DNA of 64,000 nucleotides from Saururus chinensis (Eukaryota; Streptophyta; Magnoliopsida; Piperales; Saururaceae), in assembly GCA_035235625.1 (NCBI GenBank), contig CP141146.1, positions 39,849,709 through 39,913,708 on the forward strand. Direction: 5' to 3'. Positions within the stretch are counted from its first letter, which is position 1; every line of letters begins with the position of its first letter. The translations under genes were made by a program, and so were the position numbers. Below the pieces are notes generated by a model. It saw nothing but the letters and a program-made list of their open reading frames with translations. It was not told the DNA's origin and made no database searches. Below, piece after piece: positions 49,345-61,461 of this stretch.

Positions 49345-50644
49345 AGAGGATCATTCTTTTTATGCAACAATGATGTATTTTGATGTCACTTCATGAGGTC
49401 CGGTCTCCTGAGATCAGCATGATATGGTCCACATTTTTAGGTTTGTACCAGTGGGAGTAGAAAACTCTAAGATACTTTGCAAACTTCCATGAATGTAGAC
49501 TCTGCCAGAAGACATCTTATCGGATCTAATGAAGAATGTATTACAATAATTGACATGGTAGGGCAAGCAATATGGTCTCAGAAATGTTCTTCAGGGTGTA
49601 TTGTATGAAGGGCTGCATCAGTTGCACTGGGAATATTTTGCTAGTGGCTTTAAAAGATTCATCAGTTTTTGCCCATGAAGGGGGCAATGGGAATCAACTG
49701 AGCAATGGTGTCGTCTGTTCTGAAACACCTATCAGAGCTCTCTGCATGGATGTTTTTGATGGCCAGACTACATTATCCAGTGGACTAGATTCTAGTGGAG
49801 TAAACAGTCAGAGAGACTTTAGAAAGAATGGTATATCATGCTTTAACCTGAAAAGGCTTTGTGTTTTTATTCATTTATGCAGATAATACAGGGGATAGCC
49901 TTGAAAAAAGGTGATCAGTGCATACCGTACATAGTTCGTGCAACGTCAAGTGTTTACCAAGCAAAGACGAGGCTTTGGACCAATTTGTTACACAACTCCC
50001 CCTTTACTTTTCAAGAATACAGTGATACAAGTGATTGGTGTTTTTACTGCACTAACATATTTCATAGTGGAGATTATCTTGTATGTGTAAACAAGCAGAT
50101 ATGGAAGTACCCAAAGTTATGGGTGAGATGTTTTTAAGTACATAGTCCTAACAGAATCGTGATATAGGGTCTGCTTCAGTTACCAGCATCACAACTTGAA
50201 AATGCACTGAACAAGAATTCTACCATCAAGCCATCCTTAATGGCACATGTAGACTCGGCAAGCTTCCACTCATCTATACCCAGACCAATATTGGTGTTAT
50301 GCCTCTGATATATGGAGTTGAAGATTCAAGAAGTATTTGGATATAAGAAATAGGGCCACCTCGAGGTGATGCAGAAGCAGAGTTAGAGAATATGATTTTT
50401 ATGTTTTTTGTTGGGGGTTAGCAGTAATTTATGTGTTGTGGGAAGTTAAATATAATTTTGTGGAGTTAGGAGTCACTTGTAATTTGAGTCGCGAGGCTTT
50501 GCCTAGGTCTACTTTGACACTTGAGTAATCTTCAATTTTTGGGGGGTAAAAGGGGAGATGCATTATAAAATACCAACCAAAGTGAGAGTACAGGTAGCCA
50601 CACATCAAGTTTTAATAATTTACAAATAGAAAGGAGGGTTGAAA
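49345..50644 (+). other. URB1 3' flank without a recognised gene
   Basis: This 1.3-kb stretch follows the URB1 stop. Two frames of about 92-104 codons (49572-49886 and 49859-50137) have no recognisable domain. Part of it is presumably the URB1 3' UTR; no polyadenylation signal could be placed confidently. Confidence 0.45.
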
Positions 50645-51150
50645 CTAATAGCAGGAGTAGTAGTCCAAGGCATGGTTGGCTAGAAAATTTGCAACTGAAT
50701 GCTGTTGACGAAATGCATAGTGGACCATATACGATGTTGGAGAGGTTAAGTGTTGGCTAGTTCTTCCTATAGCTTCACAGAACGTTGGTCCAGTCTCCTC
50801 CAAGGTTGAAATCAGCTGAACTATTGCCCTTGAATCTCCTTGAATAACAAGATTTTGAATTTCTAAGAAACTTGCCAATTACAACCTATACAAACAAGCA
50901 ACTGCCTCTCTAATGATGGATGGTTTGTAAGGAATCTTCACTGCAATTACAACAATTAGTTGACCATACACGATCATGAATGGCTCCTCTTAGAGCCTCT
51001 CCTATGGGAACCATACCTAGGAGGGGTTTCCAACGAAGGAAAATATTATTGGTAAATTTACAAGAGTATGAACTCCTTCCAAAAGGTAAGAACTCCTTTG
51101 TCTTGAAAATAGATTTTTTTTCTTTTTCTTCATTCACTTTATGAAACACC
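50645..51150 (-). pseudogene. RNase H-like (RVT_3 type) fragment, broken
   Basis: On the - strand the 77-codon frame 50878-50645 reads like the end of plant RVT_3 RNase H-like proteins: LEIQNLVIQGDSRAIVQLI (the GDS motif with its conserved Asp), then MVHYAFRQQHSVANFLANHA (the typical RQ-N-AD-LA-H tail). The preceding frame (51149-50910), containing FLRWKPLLGMVPIGEALRGA, may be the eroded N-terminal part. Stops and a frame change separate the two. It may come from a LINE-derived or domesticated RNase H gene; the copy is not intact. Confidence 0.7.
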
Positions 51151-51226
51151 TTCGGTTGTCTTCAAGTTCCTTAGATTCCTATAACATTTTTTAAATTTTG
51201 ATGAAAACAAGGATTTTGAGGACTTT

Positions 51227-51868
51227 ATGCGACACCCCAGGCTTTCGCGGAGTATTTTGTTTGTTTTATTAGTATCAATATTATGTTTTAAGTTAATTTA
51301 ATGTTTATGTTTTAAGTCCGTCGGTGTTGACTTCGACGTATTGACGAACGCATGGATAGAGAATATGCTACTGAGTATTAAACTTATGAAAGTACCAATA
51401 GTGATAAATTTAAAAAGGGTAAAGAGAAGTTGTTTCTTTTAAAATTTCTAAATTAGAAAGTTCATGTCGGCAAGCATTGACACATTGATGCTCACGTCTA
51501 TAGACTTTTGGACCACTATCGGTAGGATTTGATATGCTTTTGCACCGATGAGAGGTAAATTCTACTATTGATAGACCATTAATGTGTTGGTGATTATGAG
51601 TTTAACTTGCCAATGGGTGCAAAATTGTTGTGTAAGCAATTGTGTGGTTTCTCTTGCAATTATTATTTTCTCTTTCATATAAATACCTTTGAAACACCTT
51701 GTGTAATAATTTAAATTTTGTGGGATATTAAATTTGTGTGCTACTTAAATTATAAGTTGCAGTTGATGTGATTTGAAAGGGTAGAATGACTTTTGAGTTA
51801 AATGCCGAGTTTGTGAAAGGTTTGTCGTGGTGAATTGCGAGGGTGCAATTCTTTTAAGGAAGGAAGAA
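51227..51868 (+). other. Internal 3' edge of a long-LTR retrotransposon, ending in a polypurine tract
   Basis: The last part (about 51745-51868) is colinear with the - strand of 28374-28500, including AAATTATAAGTTGCAGTTGATGT-type sequence and the tract CTTTTAAGGAAGGAAGAA just before the LTR start at 51869. The region starts TGCGACACCCC at 51227, possibly a 5'-LTR remnant. No polyprotein is left. Confidence 0.55.
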
Positions 51869-54307
51869 TGTAATAATTAGGATTTTTCTTAGGTTTCAAA
51901 AATTAAATACGTAGAAATTAGGTTGTTTGACTATTTGACATTCTTAGTAGAATAATTTTCACAATAGATAGAATTTCTGGTTAAAATCAATTTGATTAGA
52001 AAGTAGACAGAAATAATTTTGAAATGCTACTAAGAATGCGCAAATTGGAGTTCGGATGAGGAAGATATGATTGTTTGAAGTTGAACATATCGATAGGGCC
52101 TATTTACCCGATTTATATGTGTATTTGGGCTGTTGAGGTCATTTTGCGGGCTCGATTAATTAGAGTTTCGAAATTAATTATTAGAGGCTTAATTAAGTTG
52201 CCTAAGTGAGGAAGATTGACCCAAATTTTAAAGGGATTAGGAACCCTAATCTCCGTGTTATAAAAAGACTTCTTAGGGCATGATTAGGGGTTCAGAGTTT
52301 TGGGGGGTCTTTAAGGAAGGAGAGAAGGTGGAGGCTCCGGCAATAAACTGACAATTAAGGTAGGTTGGTTGTTTTAGTTTTGAGTCGATTACATTTGCAT
52401 ACTATTGTGTAATTAAAATGAACGGAGATGGTTATGTGATTTCTTAAACAATATAGTGCGGAGATCATTGTTCCTGTAATTACATGGAACAATGAATCTG
52501 CAGTAATTAAAAAAAAACTCTAGTTGATGGATGTTGGCCAGCCACTAGTTGACCGGACTCCTTCCGGCTAGAAATATCGGTCGTTGGGTGAAAGCGACCT
52601 AAGGCAACCTACCGGTGACAGGATCCGCCACCACTGTGCGGGCCTACGTTTCAAAAAAAGAAGGGAAAAAAACACTAGACGTGTCGGCTTTGGCCTTGCC
52701 GGCCCTAGCAGCCACATTTGCTTGAGTTGTGGAGGCCCTGGCCACGCTGGCCTAGGATGCAGCGGCTTTGCCGCGTACTTTAAAAAAAAATTAGGGGCTT
52801 TAGCCTCGGGCGGCGGTGGGGCCAACCCATCGGGATTGCCGCCAGGCGACGATCCAGTGGTACCCAGACTTGCCCCGTCGTGGCAGCTGGAGACGTTGTA
52901 GCCAAAGGCCAATAGGCCTCTGGCCTACATCTGAGAAGACGACTTGTGCGGGTCGTCGCTGGACTGGGTCGAGTTACCTGACTTAATTCGGTCTGGTCCT
53001 TAAAAATAAACAAAGTACACCAATTGAACCGGGTTCGGTTTAATAGGATAAAATAGTCAAAAAAATGTGGAAAAATTTAAAACGACCATGGGAGTATGAA
53101 GAGTGCCTTGAACAAGTTGCATATTGAGAAAAAATCTTATATACTTTAAAATTACCAATTTACCCTTGTGAGTTGAAGCGTAGAATAATAATTAATGACT
53201 AAACTTAGGCACTCCGGCTTGGGGGCCTATGAGTGGATTCTAAAATTGAGAAAAATCTCAGTTATATGTTAATATGTATCCTAAATTTCAGCCAAGCCAC
53301 AAGTTAAGGAAAAAATCCCAATAAATTGATATTTGACTGTTTCACCTCTAAAGTTAAGGTAAGATGGTGCATTTGAACCGAAGTCGATTTAAGGGGTTTA
53401 CGACCCTGCTAAATAGGAAGAAAATTTCCTTGGTTCATAACGACATCCTTGGGATTAGTTTTGGACCCATTAGGGTTTAGGGAAGCTCTGAACAAAAAGA
53501 TAAAAATACCCATATACTGATAGGCCACATTTATGTGAATGGAATTAACAGGCTAATGTGATATTGAAACCTTTTGAGAGGTTAAATACTTACTCGAGAG
53601 CAAAGATGACCATATCCAATGTTTAATAATTACTTTAACGCCTTTACGTGCATGATGACTGGTTTTCAATAAAGATTTAATCAATTAACCCAAGGAGGGT
53701 TACGACACGAGAGCTCAAATATTTTTAATATTATTATAAAGTTTGATTCTTGATATTATGATTTGGTTGGACCTGTGGGGGTCTGTATTGTTTATGTTTT
53801 TCACTGTTTTGATGATTATTATTGTTGTTGTGGTAATAATTTATCATTAGTTTGAGATTAATAAAAGATTAATCAATAAGGTTAGATAGCTTTAAATTGA
53901 GCGAGAATACTTAATCAAAATAAAAACTAAAATACCTTAGAGAGGTTGAGACTAGTATATAAAGTGAACAAAGCCTTTAACATGACAATTTGCCTTGGTT
54001 GATGAACCAATAGTAGTTTCGAGTTTAACCCTAGTCTAGAAAGGACTAATAAGGTTTGGGATAGTTATTCGAAATCCTATCTCTATTGAGGAGCTCTATA
54101 GGGTTCAGAATGGTTTTTTGAGTTTTAGCTCTATTGAGGAACTGCTGATTTAACCGTGTAGTTGCACCTCCCCGTTGGAGGGAGTTGTGCGTGAGTCAGG
54201 CTCACTTCTGATATATTGAGGATCATTTAGTATATATGTACTTAGAATAACTAACATCCTACTTAGTTGACTTTTTTTGCTACTTTTGTTCAGGTGCAGT
54301 TATGGAC
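51869..54307 (+). mobile_element. Long LTR (same family as 25038-28539), 3'-truncated
   Basis: Starts TGTAATAATTAGG directly after a polypurine tract. It is colinear with the - strand of the 25038-28373 LTR: the ATAAAAAGA promoter-like region near 52260, the GC-rich block 52530-52990, the dyad TGAACCGGGTTCGGTTTA at 53025-53042, and AGGTGCAGTTATGG near 54294. The homology stops near 54307, before the LTR's last part, where different LTR-like sequence begins. Confidence 0.7.
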
Positions 54308-55060
54308 TATAACACCCTGCTTAGAGGTTCCAATGACTTGAAAAAGGAATTTGTTGCCAACAAAGGAGGTGAGGGGGAGGAACGTGCACAAAGACATCGC
54401 TGGGAAAGAGGTAGGATTCTTATTTATGATTCTTATTGAGAGACTTAAACGCATGAATACCTAGTTAATTATTAACTGTTTCATAATTAAAAAGAACAAC
54501 CATGGCCAAAAATTTTGCACGTAAAAATGGGACGTTGTATGGCCGGTGGGCGACTTGTCATGGTGTCTCTTGGAGGCCGAAGGCTTCGTCAGCAAACCAT
54601 CACAAACTACCCAGTGTGAAGCAGACAACTCTCTGCTTCCTTCTTGTGCAGTCGGCCTCTATGCTTTCTTCTCGTGAACTCTGGCCGGCTGTGTCTCAAA
54701 CGAAGCAACGATGTAAGTTCCGGCCAACGAACAATGGGTGGCCAGGGTGCGTCGTGCAGGCCCAACCCTAGCTTGCAAGTTAGTTCATGGTATCATTGCG
54801 TCAGCTGTTCTGTTTCGGCAGTAGGAAACTCCAATGGTTAATCTACCCGAGAACACTGTAACATCATGAAGGGTGTCTCGACAGGAAACTAAGGACAGGC
54901 GTCAGAAACTCCGACAAACGGTGGCTTGGACGAATGAATGGAAGGCGTACAGTTGAAAGATCGCGCTACCCTGTTCTCAATGCGGAGTGGTAGAGGCAGC
55001 GATGGGTTGAAAAAAAAAAGAGATCTTCCCAGTTGCACGAGAGGGTGGAGGTGGAATTAT

Positions 55061-55845
55061 TGTTAGAAGTGGGCATTATAAATGGGTTAAGCCCATATTA
55101 TTTAGATAGGCATATTAATGGTTATGTGGGTCAAGCCCATATTACTCAAGTGGGTCAAGCCCATTTGGTAGAGAAAGCCCAAGCCCACTTCATATTGAAT
55201 GAGAATATCACATGGGAATTGGTTGAAGGAGTGAATAGTCCCACATCGCCTACGTGAAGGTGATGGTGTTGGTATATAAGGCTTTAGTTTAGCCTTTTAT
55301 GTTAGGCCCTTGGGCCAACCCACTTTTGTGGGGGAGAGAGATGTTGAACCAATGCACCTAGGTGGGCTAACCCACACGCGCGCGCCGCTGCCGCCGTCCG
55401 TCTGGCCGGCTCGGCTCGGTTCGGTTCGATTCGCACGCGCGGCCGGCCGGGCCGGGTTGGGTTGGGTTGGTTCAACAAAATAATATTTTGGGACAAATTC
55501 ATTTGGTTCGGTTTTCTATCTGGTTTGGTTTTCTATTAACCAAAATGGGTCCGGTTTGCTTTCACTAAAGGAAGTGTCCGTTAACAGATGGACGCATCCG
55601 TTTGAACGGGTAAGATTGTCTTCAACGGGATTTTCTATAAAACCATGAAAAACTCTTTCTGCAAATAATCCGATTTGGGATTTTCCTATCCGTTCCATTC
55701 ATCTGTGTTCTATGTTAGCATACTCACTGTGGTTCGCTGCATATACCGTGTTGGAGGTGTTCCTACGGTATATAGTTGATCGTCTTATCCTGGGAGGCAG
55801 ACGTCCACGAGTCCTAAACACCAGTAGGGAGGGCGAATTCTGTCT
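55061..55845 (+). repeat. 5' LTR of the copia element
   Basis: Starts TGTTAGAAGTGGGC, has TATATAAG at 55273-55280, and ends GGGCGAATTCTGTCT where similarity to the 3' LTR stops. Carries extra copies of a CAAGTGGGTCAAGCCC-type unit and a CGGTTCGATT unit relative to the 3' LTR. The exact 3' limit is uncertain because it lacks a CA end. Confidence 0.85.
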
Positions 55846-55849
55846 GAAG

Positions 55850-56115
55850 TTTACTGTTCATGAAGTTTTTATATATTACTGTTACTTATGTAAAATTCAT
55901 GTAAAGTTACTGTTCTGGGAGTTTTGTGCATAGATTTCACAATTCTCTGTTCTGTGCATCGATTTCGAAATTCACTGCTTTGTGCATTGATTTTGAAATT
56001 CACCGTTCTGTACCTGTATTTTGAAATTTACTGTTCTGGATAGATTTCGAAATTCACTGTTCTATATCTGTATTTCGAAATTCACTGTTCTGCATAGATT
56101 TCGAAATTCACTGAT
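55850..56115 (+). repeat. Tandem repeats in the copia 5' leader
   Basis: About eight degenerate units of 25-35 bp built on GATTTCGAAATTCACTGTTC, between the 5' LTR and the gag start codon. Possibly an untranslated leader or packaging region; function is inferred only from position. Confidence 0.8.
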
Positions 56116-56155
56116 TTTTTAACACTGAGTTAATCTTCTGTTCTTTGGAACAGAA

Positions 56156-59100
56156 ATGGCTGCTGAAGGTACCCACTTGACATCGGTACTTGTTCCCACT
56201 CCGGTGACTGCTCCACTTCCCATTAAAGGGGAAAAACCAAAAAAGTTCAGTGGTGCGGATTTCAAAAGATGGCAGCAGAAAATGCTGTTCTATCTCACCA
56301 CACTGAACTTAGCCCGCTTCCTTCAAGAGGACGTACCCATTCTCACTGAGGAGAAAAGGGAGGACAAGACGACTGTTGCGGCAGTAGATGCATGGAAACA
56401 TGCGGATTTCTTATGCCGTAATTATATCCTTAATGGGTTGGACAACACATTGTATAATGTGTATAGTTTAATGAAAAGTGCTAAGGCACTGTGGGAGTCT
56501 TTAGACAAGAAGTACAAAACAGAGGATGCTGGAACGAAGAAATTCGTGGTCGGCAAATTTTTGGACTTCAAAATGGACTCTCAAACTGTGATCAGCCAAG
56601 TTCAAGAACTCCAAGTGATTCTGCATGATATTCATGCAGAGGGAATGACTTTAAGTGAGTCTTTCCAGGTGGCAGCTCTAATTGAAAAATTACCACCTTC
56701 CTGGAAGGATTTCAAGAATTACTTAAAGCATAAACGAAAGGAGATGAACATGGAAGATCTGATTGTGCGATTAAGGATTGAAGAGGACAACCGGGCTTCT
56801 GAAAAGAACACCAAAGGCCATGGCCTAGAAGCCAAAGTAAATGTTGTGGAACAGGGGCATAAAGGCTCTAACTTCAACAACAAGAAGAGAAAGTATCCTG
56901 CTGGACAGTCAAACAGTGACTCCAACAAAGCCAAATTCAAAGGCAAGTGCTACGTGTGTGACAAGATAGGCCACAAGGCTAAGGATTGTCGGAAACGGAA
57001 TAAACAAGATGATTCCAAGAAGAAGAAGGCACAGGCCCACATGACTGAAGTGGAGAATCTCTCCACAAATGTGAGTGACATCAACCTTTCTGCTGTTATT
57101 TCAGAAGTGAACATGGTTACTAACGCTCGTGAATGGTGGGTGGACACCGGGGCTACTCGCCATGTTTGCTCTAATAGGAAGATGTTCTCCACTTATCAGC
57201 CTGTGGAGAATGGTGAACAGCTGTTTATGGGTAACTCCTCTATTGCGAAGGTTGAAGGACTTGGCAAGGTGGTGCTGAAGATGACTTCAGGCAAAGAGCT
57301 CACACTCAACAATGTGCTGCATGTTCCTGAAATTCGAAAGAATTTAGTGTCTGGATCCTTGCTGAGCAAGAATGGCTTCAAGTTGGTTTTTGAGTCAGAC
57401 AAATTTGTCTTGACCAAGGGTGGGATGTACGTGGGCAAAGGGTATTTAAATGAGGGGCTTTTTAAGCTCAATGTACTCACTATTGTACCTATTTCTGTTA
57501 TTAAGAATGCAAATGCTTCTTCATCGTATATGATTGAGTCATGTGGTATGTGGCATGGTAGATTAGGTCATGTTAATTATGATGCTTTACGTAGATTGAT
57601 TAATATGGAATATCTTCCTAAATTTAATATTGACTTTAATCATAAATGTCAAACTTGTGTAGAATCAAAATTAACCAGAAAATCTTTCCAAAGTATTGCG
57701 CGTAGTACTGAACCTCTTGAGTTAATTCACAGTGATGTCTGTGACTTAAAACTTGTTCAAACAAGAGGAGGTAAAAAGTACTTTATTACATTTATTGACG
57801 ATTGCACTCATTATTGTTATGTTTACTTGTTGAGAAGTAAAGATGAGGCCATTGACATGTTTATATTATATAAAACAGAGGTTGAGAATCAACTTGGCAA
57901 GAAAATTAAAGTTCTAAGAAGTGATAGAGGTGGGGAATATGAATCACCTTTTGGTGATTTCTGTTCACAACATGGTATAATACACCAAACAACGGCACCC
58001 TATTCACCTCAGCAAAATGGAGTTGTTGAACGAAAAAATAGAATTTTAAAAGAAATGATGAATGTCATGTTAATCAGTTCTAGGTTACCCCAGAACATGT
58101 GGGGGGAAGCTTTGCTTTCAGCGAATTATATTCTCAACAAAATACCTTATAAGAAAACCTTGCAGACACTATATGAATTATGGAAAGGTCGAAAGCCTTC
58201 CTACAAATTCTTAAAAGTGTGGGGGTGTTTGGCAAAAGTGGCGGTCCCTAATCCCAAGAGGATTAAAATTGGACCAAAGACCATTGATTGTGTATTCATT
58301 GGTTATGCCAATAATAGCAGTGCATATCGCTTTCTTGTTCATAAATCGGATATTCCTGATGTAAATGTCAATACTGTGATTGAATCCAGGAATGCTTTGT
58401 TTTTTGAAAATATTTTTCCGTGGAATTCTACACAAACGGAAAGTTCTCTTCAAAGAACTTTGGATGTTGAAAAGGATAATAGTGAAGACCAAGAGGGAGA
58501 GGATGATGAACCTAGACGTAGCAAACGTGCTAGAACATCAAAATCCTTTGGTCCAGACTTTCTGACTTATTTGTTGGAAAATGAGCCTCAAAGCTTTAAG
58601 GAAGCCATGTCATCTCCTGAAGCACAATATTGGAAGGAGGCAATAAACAGTGAAATTGAATCCATTATGCAAAATCATACTTGGGAGTTGGTGGATCTAC
58701 CACCAGGGAGTAAACCTCTAGGATACAAGTGGATATTCAAGAGGAAGATGAAGGCTGATAGATCAATTGACAAATATAAAGCCAGACTTGTTATCAAAGG
58801 ATACAAGCAAAAAGAAGGTCAAGATTATTTTGATACTTATTCATTTGTCACAAGGATAACTTTCATTAGGATGTTAATTGCTATTGCTGCTTTGTATAAT
58901 CTTGAAATACATCAAATGAATGTGAAAACCGCATTCTTGAATGGTGACTTGAATGAGGAAATTTATATGCAACAACCTGAAGGGTTTGTTATACCGGGTC
59001 AAGAAAACAAAGTGTGCAGACTTGTTAAATCTCTTTATGAACTTAAACAAGCACCTAAGCAATGGCATGAAAAATTTGACAAAATAATGATGTCAAATGG

Positions 59101-59578
59101 ATTCAAAATCAATGAATGTGACAAATGTGTTTATGTGAAAGACAGACCTGATGGCTATGTCATTGTATGTCTTTATGTGGATGATATGTTAATTATTGGT
59201 AGCAATGATGATATCATTAAAGCTACCAAGAAGATGTTGAACAAACAGTTTGACATGAAGGATATGGGTGTTGCAGATGTCATACTAGGGATGAAAATCT
59301 CTAAAACATCTGATGGATATGTATTATCTCAATCTCATTACATTGAGAAAATATTAGAAAAATTTAATCAGAATGATAATCGTCCAGCAAGAACACCTGT
59401 GGATGTGACATTGCACTTAAGCAAAAACACGGGAGAGAGCATATCACAACTTCAATATTCTCAAATTATTGGAAGTCTTAATTACATTATGAATTATACG
59501 AGACCAGACATCGCATACTCAGTGAGTAAACTGAGTAGATTTAATAGCAACCCAGGGGCACTAATCGGAAGGCTGTAG
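56156..59578 (+). pseudogene. Copia gag-pol polyprotein, frameshifted before RNase H
   Basis: A 1140-codon frame. Domains in order: UBN2-type gag (about residues 25-240); zinc knuckle [14 protein letters not shown] near 265; aspartic protease with VDTGA near 329-333; GAG-pre-integrase (WHGRLGHVN, then CQTC-type motif) near 463-510; integrase core with [15 protein letters not shown] and [13 protein letters not shown] near 525-630; reverse transcriptase from about 840 with YVDDM near 1006-1010. It ends early at GALIGRL because the frame shifts near 59560. In the usual [11 protein letters not shown] motif the aspartate codon is AAT (58919-58921), giving Asn at an expected catalytic position. The start ATG follows the leader repeats. 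Confidence 0.9.
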
Positions 59579-60123
59579 TCGGGGTTCTTAGATATCTAAG
59601 ATATACCTTGAACTATGGGCTGCATTATACAAGGTATCCAGCGGTATTAGAAGGTTCTTGTGATGCAAACTGGATATCTGATACAAAAGACTCAAAATCC
59701 ACAAGTGGATATGTCTTTACACTTGGAGGTGCAGCAGTGTCTTGGAAATCCTCAAAACAAACGTGCATAGCAAGATCCACTATGGAATCTGAATTCATTG
59801 CACTTGATAGAGCAGGCGAAGAGGCTGAGTGGCTTCGTAATTTTTTAGAGGATATTCCAATGTGGGGGAAACCTGTGCCACATATTTGCATACATTGTGA
59901 TAGCCAATCGGCTATAGGAAGGGCACAGAGTAACTTGTATAATGGTAAGTCTCGACATATACGTCGGAGGCACAATACCATAAAACAATTGCTCTCTAGT
60001 GGAATAATTTCCATTGAGTATGTTAGGTCAAAAGAAAATATTGCGGATTCGCTTACTAAGGGTTTGACCAAAGAACAAGTGAGCAGTTCATCGAGGGGAA
60101 TGGGCTTGAAGCCTATACATTAA
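59564..60123 (+). pseudogene. Copia RNase H domain, separated from the polyprotein by a frameshift
   Basis: In another frame the polyprotein continues: [14 protein letters not shown], then [29 protein letters not shown], and [20 protein letters not shown], the standard copia RNase H motifs with conserved D, E and D residues. It ends with a TAA at 60121-60123. It is normally part of one gag-pol product. An additional in-frame loss next to the frameshift removed part of a conserved His-Trp pair. Confidence 0.85.
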
Positions 60124-60700
60124 GAATCACACCATAATGGCAACCCAACCTTGTTGACTGGAGATCCCAAGATCTAGGTTCAAAGGGACAACCGAATTGT
60201 GGGGGATTCAAGGGGAATCACTATTGAGATAAAATCTCATCCTCATTCCTATGATGAGATAGTGATGCCTGCAGAGTGAATCAGGATAAGCTTTGCTTTT
60301 AATGATTCTTATAGCTTGAATTCGTTCGAGTGGGGTATTGCAGGATACTCCTAATGAGAATCACCTATATGAGTGTGAAGGGCCCGCTTCTATGAGGATT
60401 TTAATGCTAAATCTTCTAGAGCACTCATGAAAATCAGGTTTGTTCAGGGCCGAAATGAACACAATCATGAGAACCACAGTGTATCTGAGAAGTGATTGTG
60501 TGAATTTTATTGTCTTGGTTTACACAAACGGCTGAACAGTTCAAGACATCACGTTCACTGATTAGCCAGTAGACCCGATAGTTTTCACAAGGGAAGGTTC
60601 AAAGCCAAAAGCTACCTCACCCCCATGCATGATCTTTTCAATATTGCTTTCACGGTTTATCTTCATAGTTTTGCATAGTTATCCAGCCAATTCTCATTCA

Positions 60701-60711
60701 TGTGGGGGATT
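60701..60711 (+). other. Copia polypurine tract
   Basis: TGTGGGGGATT directly before the 3' LTR, in the position of the plus-strand primer. An identical 11-mer occurs internally at 60198-60208. Confidence 0.75.
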
Positions 60712-61461
60712 ATTAGAAGTGAGCATTATAAATGGGTTAAGCCCATATTATTTAGATAGGCATATTAATGGTTATGTGGGTCAAGCCCATTTGGTAGAGA
60801 AAGCCCAAGCCCACTTCATATTGAATGAGAATATCACATGGGAATTGGTTGAAGGAGTGAATAGTTTTACATCGCCTACGTGAAGGTGATGGTGTTGGTA
60901 TATAAGGCTTTAGTTTGGCCTTTCATGTTAGGCCCTTGGGCCAACCCACTTTTGTGGGGGAGAGAGATGTTGGACCAATGCACCTAGGTGGGCTAACCCA
61001 CACGCGCGCGCCGCCGCCGCCGTCCGTCTGGCCGGCTCGGCTCGGTTCGCACGCGCGGCCGGCCGGGCCGGGTTGGGTTGGGTTGGTTCAATAAGATAAT
61101 ATTTTGGGACAAATTCATTTGGTTCGGTTTTCTATCTGGTTTGGTTTTCTATTAACCAAAATGGGTCCGGTTTGCTTTCACTAAAGGAAGTGTCAGTTAA
61201 CGGATGGACGCATCCGTTTGAACGGGTAAGATTGTCTTCAACGGGATTTTCTATAAAACCATGAAAAACTCTTTCTGCAAATAATCCGATTTGGGATTTT
61301 CCTATCCGTTCCGTTCATCTGTGTTCTGTGTTAGCATACTCACTGTGGTTCGCTGCATATACCGTGTTGGAGGTGTTCCTACGGTATATGGTTGATCGTC
61401 TTATCCTGGGAGGCAGACGTCCACGAGTCCTAAACACCAGTAGGGAGGGCGAATTCTGTCT
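60711..61461 (+). repeat. 3' LTR of the copia element
   Basis: Starts TATTAGAAGTGAGC (TG decayed to TA), has TATATAAG at 60899-60906, and ends GGGCGAATTCTGTCT. 751 bp against 785 bp for the 5' LTR. Confidence 0.85.

Larger units (their letters stand above)
55061..61461 (+). mobile_element. Ty1/copia LTR retrotransposon, nearly complete
   Basis: Order: 5' LTR (55061-55845), leader with tandem repeats, a single gag-pol frame from 56156, a frameshift near 59560, RNase H to 60123, 3' spacer, polypurine tract TGTGGGGGAT (60701-60710) and 3' LTR (60711-61461). The LTRs differ by two indels (24 and 10 bp) and, by eye, about 15-20 substitutions, so the insertion is fairly recent compared with the surrounding solo LTRs. 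No target duplication is apparent (ATTAT versus TAAGG), and no standard tRNA-Met primer-binding site is visible after the 5' LTR. It lies inside the LTR remnant 54308-63152. Confidence 0.9.

Noticed and set aside
49572..50137. Overlapping frames of 104 and 92 codons after URB1 as extra exons
   Set aside because: The URB1 frame terminates at 49344 after the expected C-terminal sequence. These frames lack family similarity and consistent splice sites.
59625..60071. 148-codon frame antisense to the copia RNase H
   Set aside because: Shadow of the sense RNase H domain, whose motifs are unmistakable.
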